Source: Diphasiastrum complanatum (Eukaryota; Streptophyta; Lycopodiopsida; Lycopodiales; Lycopodiaceae). Taken from it: a stretch of DNA of 64,000 nucleotides. The notes under the pieces are model-generated. The model was not told the origin of the DNA and did not search any database. It saw only the letters and a program-made list of their open reading frames with translations. A program made the translations under genes and the position numbers. The stretch lies in the NCBI GenBank assembly GCA_029204225.1, contig MU832176.1, forward strand, positions 19,451 through 83,450. The letters run 5' to 3'. This document shows, piece by piece, positions 46,131 to 62,839 of the stretch (its first letter is position 1; each line of letters begins with the position of its first letter).

Positions 46131-48176
46131 CGCTAAGCTCGGATGGATGAAAGAAAAGAATGATCAGATAGTCTGGTGGGAGAAACACTGAAATTAGATT
46201 AACAAAGGGTATGAGAGCTGGTGATCCATGAAAGAGTTTATGACATTGTGGCCATCCATCACATGTACTTTTAATTCCTTGCCTTTTGTCAATGTCCACG
46301 TCACCAACTTGTTTAAGACTCATGAAAACTGCAAAATCCGAGATGGCGGGTTCATCAATTAACATGACACGTGTCATATGTTTACTAGGACACTTGGTAC
46401 AGTCAATGACTGACACATGTAGCATTTTTGCAAGTCACATCACTAGACAACAACATAACATTGCCAATCATGTATAGACCTGATATTTACAAATATGGAG
46501 TAGATTCAATCACATAGCAAAGAATAACTTCATGCTCCAATTTTCAACCATCCACAATCAGGGGTCATAGCCTTGAATCACCTTCAAAACAACAACATGT
46601 ATATGCTAGAGAATTAGGATTAGTGATGCTTTGATATGTATGTCTGACTTGAGAATGCGTCTGCTACTTTCTTCACTAGAATCCAAGTTTTAAGAACTCA
46701 AAAGTATAGAGATACATTCCATGGAATGCGCATGCAGTTCCTAAGTAATGGGTCTGTTCCTTCATTCCTTGTGTAGCTACCTTCTTTAGAAATGAAGCCT
46801 CCTACTAGTGTGGCGGGCATCAGGCCTCGATTTTGCTAAGAACTATTGCACCGATTATCAAAAGTTGGCAAAAATTAGGGCCTCAATTCTAATTCTTATA
46901 GAAACTCTTTAGATTATTTAGAGTTATGAGCTCAAACGGTTAGAAGCAAAACACCATTCTAAACTGATACATTGGACGCGTTGAGGATATAAGACGAGCT
47001 TTATGGCGTAGCAGGGATTTATGAATTCACGAAACCGTTTTTTAGGTGCCATAGGAAGGGTACAAAAAATGGTTGTGCCTCATTTAAAATGCTTATGCAA
47101 TCAGTATGATGGGTATTGGGTGTATATCATCAGTGCTCGTAAAAGACTTTCAAACTAATCTTCCAATAAACACACAAAAAAATAATGGAATCGATGTGTA
47201 GTGGCTTTCTTTCCTTGCCTAACCTGAATCCAAGATCTTGTCAATCTAGCATCATAGAGACGGAGTTAGTTGTCACGCGTAGGTTCGTTCCCATGAGAGC
47301 GATAGTTTAGTTCAGATTTCAACATGAATGGAGGATTCACATCTAACGCTACATCCATTAACCCTATTCATTAACACTACACATTCATTAACACTACAAT
47401 CCCTTAACACTACACATCCACAACAGAGATAGCTTACTCTTTCTCTCTCTCCCTTTCTCTCTCATGAAAAGTATAATAACATACAATCCCAATAAAAATT
47501 AGATTCAATGATTAGCAAAATCCAAAGAAAGCATGAGAGATGGAGAAGGGAAGAAGAAGAGCAAGGACATTTATCAATCCATTTCTGAAGAGAACCAATC
47601 TGCTTTATTGAAATGAGGAAATGAACATCAGGAGCAACTCGAGTTGGTCCCTTTTTATAGTAGAGAGGAGGACCCTGGCCTCTGAATCCTATTGGTCCAG
47701 TCTTGCCCCTCTCTTTATTCAAATTTAAAAAAGTGTGGGAACCATCAAAATTGGAGGGAAACCCAACTATATTCACTAACTTGACATTTAGGCCCTGGAC
47801 ATTAAAAGTCCCGCAAAAAGGTCTAAAGTCCTTTTATTGTCTTTCTAATTAATCAAATAACTATGTGATCATTGGGTTGGACTTACACACGCAGGGTGCC
47901 GAATCCCTCTTACTTATTAACTAGGGTTAGGATTGCCTTGGGATCCGCAAACCCTCCAACACGGTGAAAGGTCAAACAAATATCATAAAAACTGAAATTT
48001 AAAACCATATCCCCTCATCTGCTCCAAATTCTAAATAAACCCTTCAACATGAGGGGGCAACTAGTACTTCCAAAAGGGTAAATAAGCCAGTTGCTTGATT
48101 GCCAACTTGTCAACTTGCCACATGCTCCTAGAAAATAGGCCTCAATTTTGGCTAGATGTGAAACTTCAAATAAGCA
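46131..48176. other. Anonymous DNA
   Basis: No gene was recognised. A CT-rich stretch lies near 47437-47462. Confidence 0.45.
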
Positions 48177-48179
48177 CAT

Positions 48180-48288
48180 GAAAAATATTAAAGCTCTTAA
48201 TGATCCTCACACATCTTGAATTTCAAGCACATGTGAAATATTAAAGCTCTTAATGATCCTCACACATCTTGAATTTCAAGCACATGAG
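48180..48288. repeat. 53-bp tandem duplication
   Basis: TTAAAGCTCTTAATGATCCT at 48188 recurs at 48241. The copies are virtually identical. Confidence 0.9.
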
Positions 48289-48827
48289 ATGGGGCACTTG
48301 GTCATCCATCATATGTGCCATGCGACATAGAAATAACTATCTAGATATTTTACATATTCACACATTTTCACACTCAGGACCAAGGTCTTGTCAACTATTA
48401 AGAGCTTCATCTAATGCATCAAGTTGTGCTTGAATCACAAGATTAGAAGCATTAACAAGATGCTCATATCTCTTAGTTACACTTTCAATCACAATCATTT
48501 ACCATTGGCGCACTTTCAATTTTTCAGGTCTTGGCATTAAGTTTGGGGTTGAGTTTAATACATCAATGGCTATGATTGAACAATGTTAAACATTGGAGTA
48601 TCATTCAATTGACACTTAAAGAATTTTGCAAGTGAGGAAATATTGAAGAAATCAAAGTTCTCTGTTGGTTATTCTAAGCAAATCAACAAGGTGAACTCAT
48701 AATCTACATTTTAAATTGTTACTCTTATCATTGATTTTTAAGTGAAAGCACCAAGTATTGAATTGAAGCAATCAAGAGCATTCGCCAGATGCCCAAATGA
48801 GGGAGCTTGACATGCCTGTATAAGATT
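48289..48827. other. Anonymous DNA
   Basis: Nothing recognised. Confidence 0.4.
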
Positions 48828-49137
48828 TTTATAGAAGATCATGAGTTAGAATAATTACTAAGCCCTTAAGCCCTTATCCAACACACAGAACGTATGGGAA
48901 TGTAAGCAGCCACAGACGAGATTATTTATATAAAATTACTTTTCCATTTTTTCAAAGGAAACACACCCACCTCCTTAGGCATAATATTTTTATATAGATC
49001 ATGATTTTTAGAATAATTACTAAGCCCTTATCCAACACATAGAACATATGGGAATGTAAGCAGCCATAGATGAGATTATTTACATAAAATAAATCTTCAT
49101 TTTTTCAAATGAAACACACCCACCTCCTCAAGCATAA
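48828..49137. repeat. ~160-bp tandem duplication
   Basis: The block with GAATAATTACTAAGCCCTTA, ATATGGGAATGTAAGCAGCC and AAACACACCCACCTCCT occurs twice (from about 48828 and 48988) with moderate divergence. Confidence 0.85.
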
Positions 49138-49558
49138 TTTGTGCAATTTTTTTTTTTCATGTTGCTTTTGTTGCCTGGAAGGTGCATGTATAAAAGTTTT
49201 ACGACAAAAAGGAAGTGAAAAAAAACATGAAGTATTGTCTTTGGAGAGGATCATTGCCGCCAAGCTAGCTTCTCATTCACATCCACAACAAGAAGTCTAA
49301 AGGAATTTAAAAATGAGAGAATGTATTGAATGCAACATTCCAAATAACATACAGAACATCGTCTCAAACAATGCCATGAATCTTTGCATACAATTTATTT
49401 CACTTTCTAATTGCACTAATTCTGAAAAATAACTTGGAATCCATCTAGTTATGAAGAGAATCTTCATAATTTGCCAATAAAGGAATTGAGGCAATATTGC
49501 AAATATTTAAAACTAGTATCTCAAAAGGTCCCAATTATCACAATATCCAAACGTGTCA

Positions 49559-50237
49559 CTAATCTAAAACTAGCTCTACTTTTGAATCAATTTTGAACTC
49601 ACCTTTCTCTGCCTTACTACAATACTTCAATTTGAGAACCCGATCTACCTGTTGTAGATAGGCAGTATGCAGGAGTACTTCAATCCTCCACTCTACCTTC
49701 GCCTCCAGCACATTGTTTGGCACTTCCCAAAAGGCCTCGGCAACAAATGATTCTGGATCACATGCAACTATTTCAGGATTCAAACTAGATGGAAGCTTAG
49801 GGATTTTGCTCATTGTAAGCCCAATTGCCCTATTGACTTTGAACTTACTGCCATCTTGCCATCTGTGGATTTCCCAACTCCACGTTACTGACCTCGTGGA
49901 GAGTGGGCCAGTTATCTTGGCAGGTGACCATGCAAATTCAGGAGAATTATAACCAACTACTTTTCCTCTTTGGTAAATAACAGAAGCTTGCCTTGGATCC
50001 ATCACAGGCATTTGTATCCCAGAAGTCCTTGACTTCTGCTCCTGAAATATTTGTGGCATAGCAAATGGCTTTGGTGATGGCATGCGTGTGCACTTGTCTG
50101 ACCATGATTCCGATGGTTTTGCCTCAACCTCCAGGCGGTATATGAAGTGGCCTCGCTTTCTGGGTTCATTGAAGCAATTCACAATACCAAATTGCAGCTC
50201 ATCCAGAACCAATCGTAGACGTGTGGAATCAGCATGC
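49559..50237 (-). CDS. Putative terminal exon of an unidentified host gene
   Basis: A clean 226-codon minus-strand frame ends at a stop at 49559-49561. Just upstream of its first Met codon the frame extends (HADSTRLRLVLDELQFGIVN) to a plausible 3' splice site, TAG at 50240-50238, so it is best read as a last exon starting at 50237. Composition is that of a folded protein: Trp-rich stretches (FAWSPAKI, VTWSWEIHRWQDGSKF) and an acidic/Lys C-terminus. I recognise no domain; a beta-rich module is a guess. No stops or shifts occur, unlike the mobile-element relics around. It may belong to the gene whose first exon lies at 56281-56050, but the phases do not join directly, so other exons would be needed. 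Confidence 0.5.
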
Positions 50238-50577
50238 CTACACCATCAAATATGTCATATACATGTTTATGGGCGGGATTTGCTATATAAACTTTAGTAG
50301 GAGTTCAAATGAGAGAGGAACATGCTGCAAACTAAAAGAGTTTGAACTGAACTAATCTTGCACATTCTACCAAGTAAAATCTCGTCGCTTTGATGTCCAC
50401 GTATCAATCGTTACAGAAATGCAAATCCCTTCCTATCTTAATTAAAAAAAGCTTGCATATCATTTCGAAGAAAAAAGTCTGTTTACAAGGATCATACAAG
50501 TCTAGTTGTTTTAAGGAAAAAAACTCAAAGAACAGCCTCTTGTTTCATTTGAGATTCATTTCGGAAGGTGTAATTTC
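50238..50577. other. Possible intron, nothing recognised
   Basis: AT-rich DNA without motif. Confidence 0.35.
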
Positions 50578-50649
50578 ATGTTATTCCTAGAATTAACAAT
50601 AACCATGGCTTGGCTAATTTTGGGGAAAAGCAATGGGTACCACAAAGTA

Positions 50650-50895
50650 GATCACATTTTTTCATCAAGTAAATCACTAAATAAGGCCACTTTGCAAGAG
50701 GCTTGGTTTGAGATTGAAATATACATTTCTAGTTTCAGAGTGTTTGGTTGCAAGGAGCATGTTCATGTGCCAAAGAAGAAGAGAAACAAACTACATTGTA
50801 AAAGTACTCTTTGCATTTTCTTAGGATATTTTGACACATAAGAAATGTACCAACTTTATGACCCCACAAGTTTCAATCTAATTCCATACTTGTGA
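50650..50895 (+). pseudogene. Copia integrase C-terminal fragment
   Basis: A plus-strand frame has the order seen after the copia integrase core: LNKATLQEAWFEIEIYISS, FRVFGCKEHVHVPKKKRNKL, CKSTLCIFLGYFDT. A TAA follows, then MYQLYDPTSFNLI in the same frame. The family consensus reads approximately PxEAWxG..P..S..RVFG and K...GY....KAYRL. No DDE core, RT or LTR accompanies it. It is a short relic in the opposite orientation to the putative host exons and probably lies inside their intron. Confidence 0.75.
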
Positions 50896-53905
<3,010 letters not shown>

Positions 53906-54126
53906 CCTCCCTTAAAATTTCACATAAATTCTAATTTCATTTTGAAGGTTGCACTACACACATTTTACAAGAAGTTCAAACATCTACGATATACATTAAC
54001 TTTCAATAAACATAATATGTATTATGGGATATAGTGAAATACATGTGTTGACTGGCATTGGTCAAAACCCTAAAATACATGTGGCTCAATCAAAATGCTT
54101 AAAAGGCATTTTGTCTATCAATGAAG

Positions 54127-54153
54127 ACACACACACACACACACACACACACA
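54127..54153. repeat. (CA)n microsatellite
   Basis: A CA run of about 27 bp. Confidence 0.95.
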
Positions 54154-56049
54154 TGCACATTTTGTAAGTCGGCCCCAAGATACGTCTCTATGGAGTACAC
54201 TATAAAGGTTCACATAGTCATAGATCAATAATTATGGTTTGAAAACAAGTATGTGTGTGGTTAAACCTCATAAGTACCCTTAATCCATCTTTAATGTCTC
54301 ATTGATAGCTGATTACTAACTTGTTAATAACTCATTTATCACCCATTAATAACTTGTTAAGTACTCACAATGATAAAGTGGATTTGGAACTCATTGAGGA
54401 CTCAAAGCTTCTTCCTTTGGATTGTGTTTATCAGCCTTTGACTATTGCTTGTTGGAGACTCATTGATTGTCCAATGAATCTTTCTTCTGATTTTTTTTTC
54501 TCTCTCGTTCTGTGTTTGTGATTGATTCCTTGAGAAGTCGTTGCCTTAAGACAACAACTAGACAATGGGTGAAATACTAAATTCAATTGTGACTACTTGG
54601 ATTGTATTATCTCAAATGCAAGGGTTTGATTATGAGACTATAAAAGGACTTAGAAGGGAAAGGGGATCCATATAAGTGGACTCATTTGGGGCTCCAACAA
54701 GTCTTTTTGTCCATTCTTCCACTCTTTGACCTAACTTGTTTGTTGATGAGGTGTCGAGGACTAGATTCTAGTTAGTAGGGAATGACCAACAAACACATGG
54801 CAAATAGAAAATTTCTTGCATTCTAAAAAACTTATCGTTTTTGTATAAGTCAACTTCCTTAATTTTTTTTTATGAAATCGATTCTCCGAAATAGATGTCG
54901 GTTCTATTCCTATACTTTACTGGCTTTCTTAAACACTGTTTTACATACTGGGTTCTCGGAGTATATTATATTTAGGAGCCATCACACATTTGTTGTCTTT
55001 GTGTCTAGACCTCTCCCATCAAACATGCATCTCTCTCATCAGGCATGCATCTCTCTAGTTGAAAGTTTCATACGTACCTACTATATGCCGTTGTAAAGTA
55101 TACTTCTGCAAAGGGTTCTTGTTTCTTTCCCTCAACAGTTACACTGAATTGTTGCTTATCATTGGATACCTTGACATCTTTCTTCCCCCATATCCAATCT
55201 GCATCAATAACAACCAACACAGACACAAACAACTCAAGCCTCAAGAGGTCTTAATGACTAATGCAAGTTGACAAGGAACGACTAACGATTTTCAAATCGT
55301 ACGTAGGGCTCAAGAACTACATAGGCAAACATGCCATCTTAACAAGGTTAGAGTCATTAGATGAAGAGTACAAATTAAAAGGGCAGGTTGAATGGTGACT
55401 CTTGTCTAGTGACAAGTGATTCGTGACTCGTGACTTGTGAGCATCAACATTGAGTAGTGCTTGGGAAACCTTCCTCGAGTTTTCCTTTAATATCCTAATC
55501 TTTTAGTGGATGTTGGCTTTCGAGAAATAATGCCTTCTAAAACCTTTAACTAAGAAATGTTGCATTCTAAAATCCTACAACTATCAAAGATCGTCGTTTA
55601 TTACAATAGCTAGCCTTGTTAAAGAATAGTGCATAGATTGAAACTATTTTTGATCTGCTAACTTATATTCATCATAATAAAAAATTTCATAATTCTCAAA
55701 GATCGTTGGCATCCAACTATTTTCCGTGAGCATTAACCTAGCTCGCTCCAACAATTATTTTCATGGTACAATATATTATAAGGTTAGAAATTAGCCACAT
55801 ATCAATAGGTTTACAAATGTAACTTATTGTGCAAAAGGTCAAAGCACTTGCAAGGAGAACTTCCCCATTTCAAAATTTTACGTGGTTTCCTAAAGTATTA
55901 TAATGGTCTACATGCATCCCATATATTCAAAACCCAACTATTTAGGATCTTACATTTATTTTACTAACATAAAATTTTCTACAAAATCAAAGTTTACGTC
56001 ACCATTTTACACCGCACACTAACACTATCATGCAATTCGACGTACTTAC
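54154..56049. other. Anonymous AT-rich DNA
   Basis: No gene was recognised; would be the first intron if the exon at 56050-56281 is real. Confidence 0.4.
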
Positions 56050-56281
56050 CAAGAGCAGGACGGGGCTTCGAAGAAGACGAAGTGAAAAAATATAAAGATT
56101 CTTCAGTCGAAGCTGGAAGTTTCTTCTCCTTAGGATCCTGTAGCTTTGGATCAACCACGACGGACTGCTTCACAGATACTTCGATCTCCTCCTCCTCCTC
56201 CTCATCGTTGTTGTCATCCATTGACCATTTCTCCTCCTTGTTCTCCTGGACGCCCATCTGCAAGTCGTGAGTATCCGCCAT
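56050..56281 (-). CDS. Putative first exon of an unidentified gene (acidic N-terminus)
   Basis: The minus strand opens with ATG at 56281-56279 (MADTHDLQMGVQENKEEKWS), runs through an acidic stretch (DDNNDEEEEEEIEVSV) and ends KPRPALG at a strong 5' splice site, G|GTAAGT (56050|56049-56044). The open frame continues upstream of this Met, but MADT has the more natural start and the upstream part is low-complexity. The acidic run suggests a soluble nuclear or cytosolic protein; no domain is recognisable. Exon phase is 1 at the donor. The next exon is unknown; the terminal exon at 49559-50237 is a candidate member of the same gene. It could also be a relic. Confidence 0.45.
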
Positions 56282-56981
56282 CAGTACCAACGGAAATATG
56301 GAGGGTGGGGGTGTGGATCGAGAGAAGAAAAAGCTCAGTCCTGCTGCTGCTAGGTGAAGAAGATGGAAGGAAGCAAGGAGCACCCTGGTTGAATCATCCA
56401 GGCTTTGCTTTAGCTATACATATCATATTTATCATCAGAAGAAGAGCCCGCTATTACTTTCTGAGAAGGAACAGCCACCATTGCCTAAGAAAACGAGACG
56501 CGTCAACTTTCTAGAAAAGTATTTAGTTTTGATCGTTAGACCAACAACGCGTATCTTACTTGCATGGGAACTTTGAAGAACACGTATATTATGTCACCCT
56601 CAGCAGCCACTATCTAGAGACTAGAAGCATTCTTTGCGCGTTCTAAAATTCAGACCTCTGACCGGACAGCAAGCTGGTTACAAATAGCTTGAGCCTGGGG
56701 CCTGTTCAATGTTGGGATGGTGGGACCTGGCACAAATGAAATAGGCAACTTTTTTTTAAATTTGGTTTTAAACTGCATGAGAGAGGGGTGTATGGGTATG
56801 ACTGGCATCCGAAAAGTGCTCTCGAATTCTAACCACTTTTTAGTGACATCTAAGGAGTTCAGCTCCATAAATGGCTTGGCCAAGTTGTATATGTTGTAAA
56901 TAAGAACAGCTAGTTGCTTAATAATGTATGCGAAAATTTTGGTTTTAAAAATATTTTGCAAGATGTTGACTTCTTAAAAAT

Positions 56982-57024
<43 letters not shown>

Positions 57025-57714
57025 AACAAGTTTGATGGGTGGTCTAAACTTTTAGCTTTGGAATGCATAGGGTTCATGTAGATTATCACGATAATTTAGA
57101 CAAGTGTGGCAAGCCACATTGCCCTGCCTTAAATTGGTATTTGAATTTTTTGTATTTGTTACAAGTAAATAGATTCAAACGTGCTACAAAAAGAAATTGA
57201 CTATTTTTATTAACAAAAGATGGGAAAACCCATTGGAGTGCAAAAGAGTGCATGTAGGACGTATAAATGTTATATTAAGGTGATTTAAAAGTTACTGCTT
57301 GATGCAAGTCACCTAGTATGGTAGTTGCAAGTTTACATGTGAAGCACCACGTCCTCGAAGTTTCACCACAAATCATGCACAAATTGACATAGTTCTTTCC
57401 AGGAGTGCAATAATCCAACTCTTTATCTTGAGTTGCATGAGAAGAAACAATACCTCCAGCAATGGAAGCACGATGAAGGAGGCTTGATTGTGGAAGATCA
57501 AGAAACCTCATGCATGAAATTTGGGTTGCTATATAGGTAATAAATTGCTGAGTGGTCACTCTAATAATAGTGTGACACTTCATAAAAGCTTTTCGAGTTG
57601 TGTGCATTTGTCCATATATGATCTAATTGGCTTGTTGTTGGTGTTACAGTAGTGATAGTTTGTTCAAAACATGTTTCTGCGTGAATATTGTAAGATGGTT
57701 GGCATGGTTGTTGC
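56282..57714. other. Upstream flank and anonymous DNA
   Basis: Would contain the promoter of the putative gene; no clear TATA was fixed. A (TA)n run lies at 56984-57021. The minus-strand frame at 57275-57607 is anonymous. Confidence 0.4.
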
Positions 57715-57920
57715 AAGCAATCATACTGGTCCTATAAAGTAGGGTGACCACCAAATAGACATGACCAACTCTCTTGACTTTACCTAACCTACATTAGAAG
57801 TGGGTTGCCACGTGGCATTTTGTCCATACATGTGTGGAACCCAATTGTGTACAAAATTTACACTATTCTTCATGTTTTTGATCGAGCTAGATTTGCCAAT
57901 TTTTGACAATTCTTCATAGT
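57715..57920 (-). repeat. Diverged copia LTR remnant related to family D
   Basis: CCACCAAATAGACA, CTCTTGACTT, ACCTAACCTAC and GCTAGATTTGCCAATTT follow the same order and spacing as in the family D LTR (17560-17720). No coding accompanies it. Confidence 0.7.
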
Positions 57921-60900
57921 TATAACGTCAAGATCTTCGAAAAGTGACTATGTGCAAGTCGTGTTTTTGGTCCAATATGTCGATCGGGAAATTGAATCCA
58001 AATATATCAATTGCCATTATGGTTGTTTTTGTTTGAAATAGACCATCAACACCATTACAAGACCATATTCAACTACATATTTCAACAAGCAAGCCTGTTT
58101 TGACAACTATAGTTTTCCATAACCAGTAGTGTTTCTTGGTTTTCCAAGAATGGATATTGATTTGCTACATGTGCAAGAGTGTGTATCCTTCGCATGTAGG
58201 TAAAAACTAGTGCCCTCTACTTGCTTAAAAGCTTGTTCATTGTTATTTCCATTTCTTTGTTAGTATGGCACAGGTAAGGAATATTCGGTGTATTCGGAAT
58301 GGGTTTGTAAGATTGTTAGTTAATCCAATGAATGTCTTCATCAGTTTGAATGGCTTCTCTTATTCGGTTCAATATGTCAATGTGTGTGTGATCAGTTTGG
58401 CGCATTGTTTGTGTTAGTTTATAACAATGCAAGAGTTTATTCCAGTATGATAATTTGAATGTGTTGAGAGAGGCATCATTGGATTTAAAATTCCAAGTTA
58501 TCACGTCAAGATCTCCGAGAAAAAAAAAATTTGTTCTATGTTTAATTGCTCAAAGTCGTTGATCGGCGAGTTCGAAATTTGACGGCCTATCAAAGTTAGT
58601 TCATGGAGCTTGTCACCAGAAAATGATGTTAAATTTTTTTGCATTTATAGGTATATGTAGCGGAATGAATGGTAGTGCCACCAATGTTGTATGTGGCTTT
58701 ACCGATATATGCCATTAATAAAGCCGTTGGTAATTCGATATCGATTTAGTGGTATCTATAATAATGTCGAAGCAATTTATGAGTTGAAAGTAGCAATGTG
58801 AATGTTTTTCCAGTTCCTGCAACGCCAGTTAAAAGTAATGAAGGCGGTGATTTGGTTGAAGTCGTTTTAAACGCTTACTATCATCAAAGATCAATCATTT
58901 TGTTTGGTGAGGCTTCTGATTTTTGCAAAGTAGGTATTGTTGTCCATGATTGGGTATGGAAATTTGACAATTTCCTGTGAAAGTTGTTCTGAATGAAGTT
59001 GGAAAAGGGATTGAAAGTCAATCTCAACATTGTATTCACATTGTCATTGACGTTTGCGATGTGGTCATGGTTGTACTCGATGTTGTACATGATGTGCAAT
59101 TCGTAAACATAGTTTGGAAGTTGTAGTTATATTTTTTGCTATTTCTATAGATGGTATTATAGTGAAAATCGTAGGCATCTTTATATGTACAACGTGGGTC
59201 AACTACTGTGTCTTCAGATTCATGAAAGGGCCTGTATAGAAGTAATTGTTCATGATAGAAATTGTCTAGGTCTTTATGTTAGTGAACAAATTTAATTATT
59301 TGTGGTGTTCTATGTTTCAAAATCTTATGACTGGTAATGCGATAACATGATATGTATTCTGCCAAGCAAAGGCTGGAATGTGTGTTTGGGCGAGCGATGT
59401 ATTTATCAATTTTAGTTTTGTAATTATCCACAAAAAAAGCAATTCCTGATATTAGGGGAAGTTGGAGCCCTAAAGTCCCTTAGAAAAAGTTACTTTTCTA
59501 GTTTCTATATCACTGTAAATGTTTTGCTTTTACGTATTTGTAAAAAAAAGAAAAAGAAAAAAGCTTTATTATTGAATATTGCATAGAAGCAAGATTCATT
59601 ACTATTGACAATCACTATATATCAATTGAAAAAGATCAGATTTAAATTGGGCTTACTATTCTAACAATTACTTCAACAAACCCATTGGATTGTATAAATT
59701 ATCTATATTCTAGATTTAGTTTTGCTTGTTTTTCGTTGTGGATGGATGTATGGTATGGTCTTGGCTTTGACACTAAAAACTCCTTGTGGCTTTCCAAATG
59801 TCAACTAGAAGGTTACATTTTCAACCATTTTCTAATATTATGCGATTTGTTTGCTGCTCTAAGTTGGTATAGTTTTTTACATAGAATATACCTTCTTTTG
59901 TTAGGAAATTGTTTCTAGTTTCTTATTAGCAAGGGTTGCTTGTTTTTTTCTTTTTTTGAGTTGACATTCCTACTACAACATTATAAGATTACACTCTTCA
60001 ACCTATCCTTCCTTGTCTCATTAGGAAAAAGATTTCAATTTTTTATGAGCGGAATTTGCTTGTCCATTTGAGTGTTTTATTTTCTTTGGCGTAGTGTAAG
60101 GCTTTTCTACTTCAACCTTTTGAGGTTCAGTTTCAACTATTTTGTATCTACGAGTGGTGAGGTTTCTTGTTTACTTTGGCTTATTAAGTTGTTATAATGG
60201 CTCTAGTTTCTACAATCTATCTTTTTATCAGTGTAGTTTCTGTTTCTAGAAGTAGGGTGCAAGATCCCAATCTTAATGGGTTTTGAATATAGGCTTATTG
60301 TCACTTTTCCATAACTAGTTCTACTACATGAGAGGAACTAGTATTGTTCTCACAAAACTTTTCACTTGGAGCCACAAAACCCTAATCTGCCCAAAAAGGA
60401 CCAGACAAATTGTGAAGATGCTGATTTTTTAGTTACTCACTTTACTTAGATTCGTGAGTTACACTTCAAATGATTAACTTAGTAAATAAGTTGTTGTGGA
60501 GAGTAGATGGTACACTTCATGGTTTGTTTACTAAGTTCTCAACAATTAATTTGAGTGTCAACATGATGACATATTATTAGAAAGTTTGCACTTTGAACCT
60601 AACATTATTTTGGTTCTAGTTTCGTATTAACAAAGGTTGCTTGTACATTTCTGCAACAACATTTTGTATGATTACACTTTCTAGCCTATCCTTCCTCCTA
60701 TTAGAAAAAAAGTTTAAATTTCTTTTGAGCAAGATTTGGTTTTTGTTTCTTTTAAAGAGACCATGACCACTTGATGTTTACGAAAGGATTGAATGTTAGG
60801 ATGCTTTGATTGACACATGACAATTTTGGTATTAGAGCAATAGCTCATTTCCCTATCAAATTTAGTGGTTTTTTCTTGGAGTTTTGGTTAGTTTTCTATT

Positions 60901-62421
60901 TTCTAGCTAACCCTTTTTTTTAATTATTCAAGTTCCAGATTGTTTTGATTCAATTTTAGACCTATTAAACATTGTTTTTTTGCATGAAAGCAACCAGTTT
61001 TAGTTCGTTACAATTTTGTTGTGTATTTTTCTCTATTTTTTTGTTGTAATTTTAGTCAAATCTACTAGATTTGAGTAAGATTGGACCATAGTTATGGAGT
61101 TTTTTGCCATTCTACGACGATTCTTGCCTTTGCTGGATATTTGGAGGTGAACAAATTTTTTTTTCTAAAACTCGGTGCTAATGTATATTGGCCACACACT
61201 CAATATGCAAATCAATCTCTTCCCTTGATCAAGATCAATGGTAACGATACAATTTTGGCTAGTTTTAAGGTCTATGTTTTTCCTCCATATCAGACCAATA
61301 AGACACGAGTTTCTTTCTTAACATTTAAAGACATGCTAAAGAGTGGGAAACCAAATTATGGACAACTAGAACTCAGGCTCCAACAATAGGCCTCGAATAG
61401 TCAAGTTACCATTTACACTTTTTCACAAAGGTTGTGTATGGAGTGGAGTAAAGACAATTCTTTAAATCATTACTTAGATTAGGGTTAGGACTATTGTCGT
61501 GATATTCGTTATGACGATCCTCCCTCAAGTTCATCAAAGAGCTGTGTTAGAGGTAGTGAAGATTGCAACGATGGTGGCGGGCAAGGTTGTGGAGATCAAA
61601 ACCATGGCTAAAGATTGTGGCCTGTCATGGAGGGCATGACCTTAGAGGTCATGATCATCACAAAAGTCACAATAGCCCCAAAGGTCATGGTCTCAATTGG
61701 AACAAGTCATTGTGAAAAAATCATTGAAAGCTGACCATCAATGCATAACCCACCTTATTCGCGGTAATGCAAGCCTTTTTGCCACGAGCAACTAAACCTT
61801 TGACTATCCAGATTTTCATGGGATCTTGGCCTTCTACTCTAAAAAGTTGAAGTATTATACTTTTTTGCCCTCTCCTTCAATAATGGCTTTACACATAAGT
61901 TAGGAGAACATCCAACTCCATGATGATGATCACTTGGTAATAAACAAAGTACAAGCAAATGTTCAATTCTCTTTTTGTACTTGATCGTCATTTCTTGAAT
62001 AGACTATTGATGAGATTGAATGTGTTCATGAGTCGATTGAAAAGTGTGTGTTTCAATTAATGGATGAAGAACCAAAGAATAGGCTAAAACATAATGATTC
62101 AACTCAATGTCATTATTTCATGAATAAATCTGTATATAAAGTGAATGAGCATGGAAAAGTTTAATTTATAATAGAAGAATCATATCTAAAACAATCAATG
62201 ATAATCGTGCAGTCTATCGTATTCATGCTTGAACATTGGATTCGAAGCAAGAACAATGTGGAGTTATGAAGGTGATTGGAATAGTTGGTGATACGAAGGT
62301 GATTGAAATAGTTGGTGATTTTAAGTATAGTAATGTAGGAAAACAAGCATCAAGGCACCAAGATCTAGCTATCAATCAATCTCCACAAGACAAAAGAGAG
62401 AAGAGGTTGGGTGCCCTCCTC
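57921..62421. other. Anonymous AT-rich DNA
   Basis: No gene, element ends or RNA were recognised. The open frame at 61081-61389 (ending GKPNYGQLELRLQQ) is well formed but unknown, and the T-rich stretches around 59900-60700 look like old repeats. Confidence 0.4.
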
Positions 62422-62422
62422 T

Positions 62423-62467
<45 letters not shown>

Positions 62468-62536
62468 CGAGAGAGAGATGAGAGAGAGAGAGAGAGAATG
62501 AGAGATGAGAGAGATGAGAGAGAGAGAGAGAGAGAA
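62422..62536. repeat. Interrupted (GA)n microsatellite
   Basis: GA runs broken by TGAGAG, ACGAG and AATGAG interruptions. Confidence 0.95.
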
Positions 62537-62839
62537 AACAACAACACAAGTAATGGAGAGCAATGCTTAGCCAAAACTGAAAAATGTGACACAATAAGTA
62601 TGTACTCTACTTACTTACTGAATGTAGGGCACCCCCAAAAGTCAAGATAGGGCCCCTAAACCAAATTAGACCTCTAAAGACCCATGAGTCAGTACATGAC
62701 CAAAATTGGGTCCATCACATATTAAAACAAAACTTAACATGGCCTAAATAACTAAATACCCATGGTTACACAAATCTCAAACTTTTGAGTCAAAGTAACC
62801 TATGGATTAACTTTAGCATAGTCATTTATTTCTAACACC
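62537..62839. other. Anonymous DNA, probably copia pol remnant beyond recognition
   Basis: Lies where RT would follow the integrase relic on the minus strand, but no motif was found. Confidence 0.3.

Noticed and set aside
56990-57021. TATA promoter
   Set aside because: It is a (TA)n microsatellite without a nearby start of transcription or gene.
61081-61389. Coding exon or Gag fragment
   Set aside because: The frame is well formed but no motif, splice signal or neighbouring coding supports it; kept only as a note in the anonymous region.
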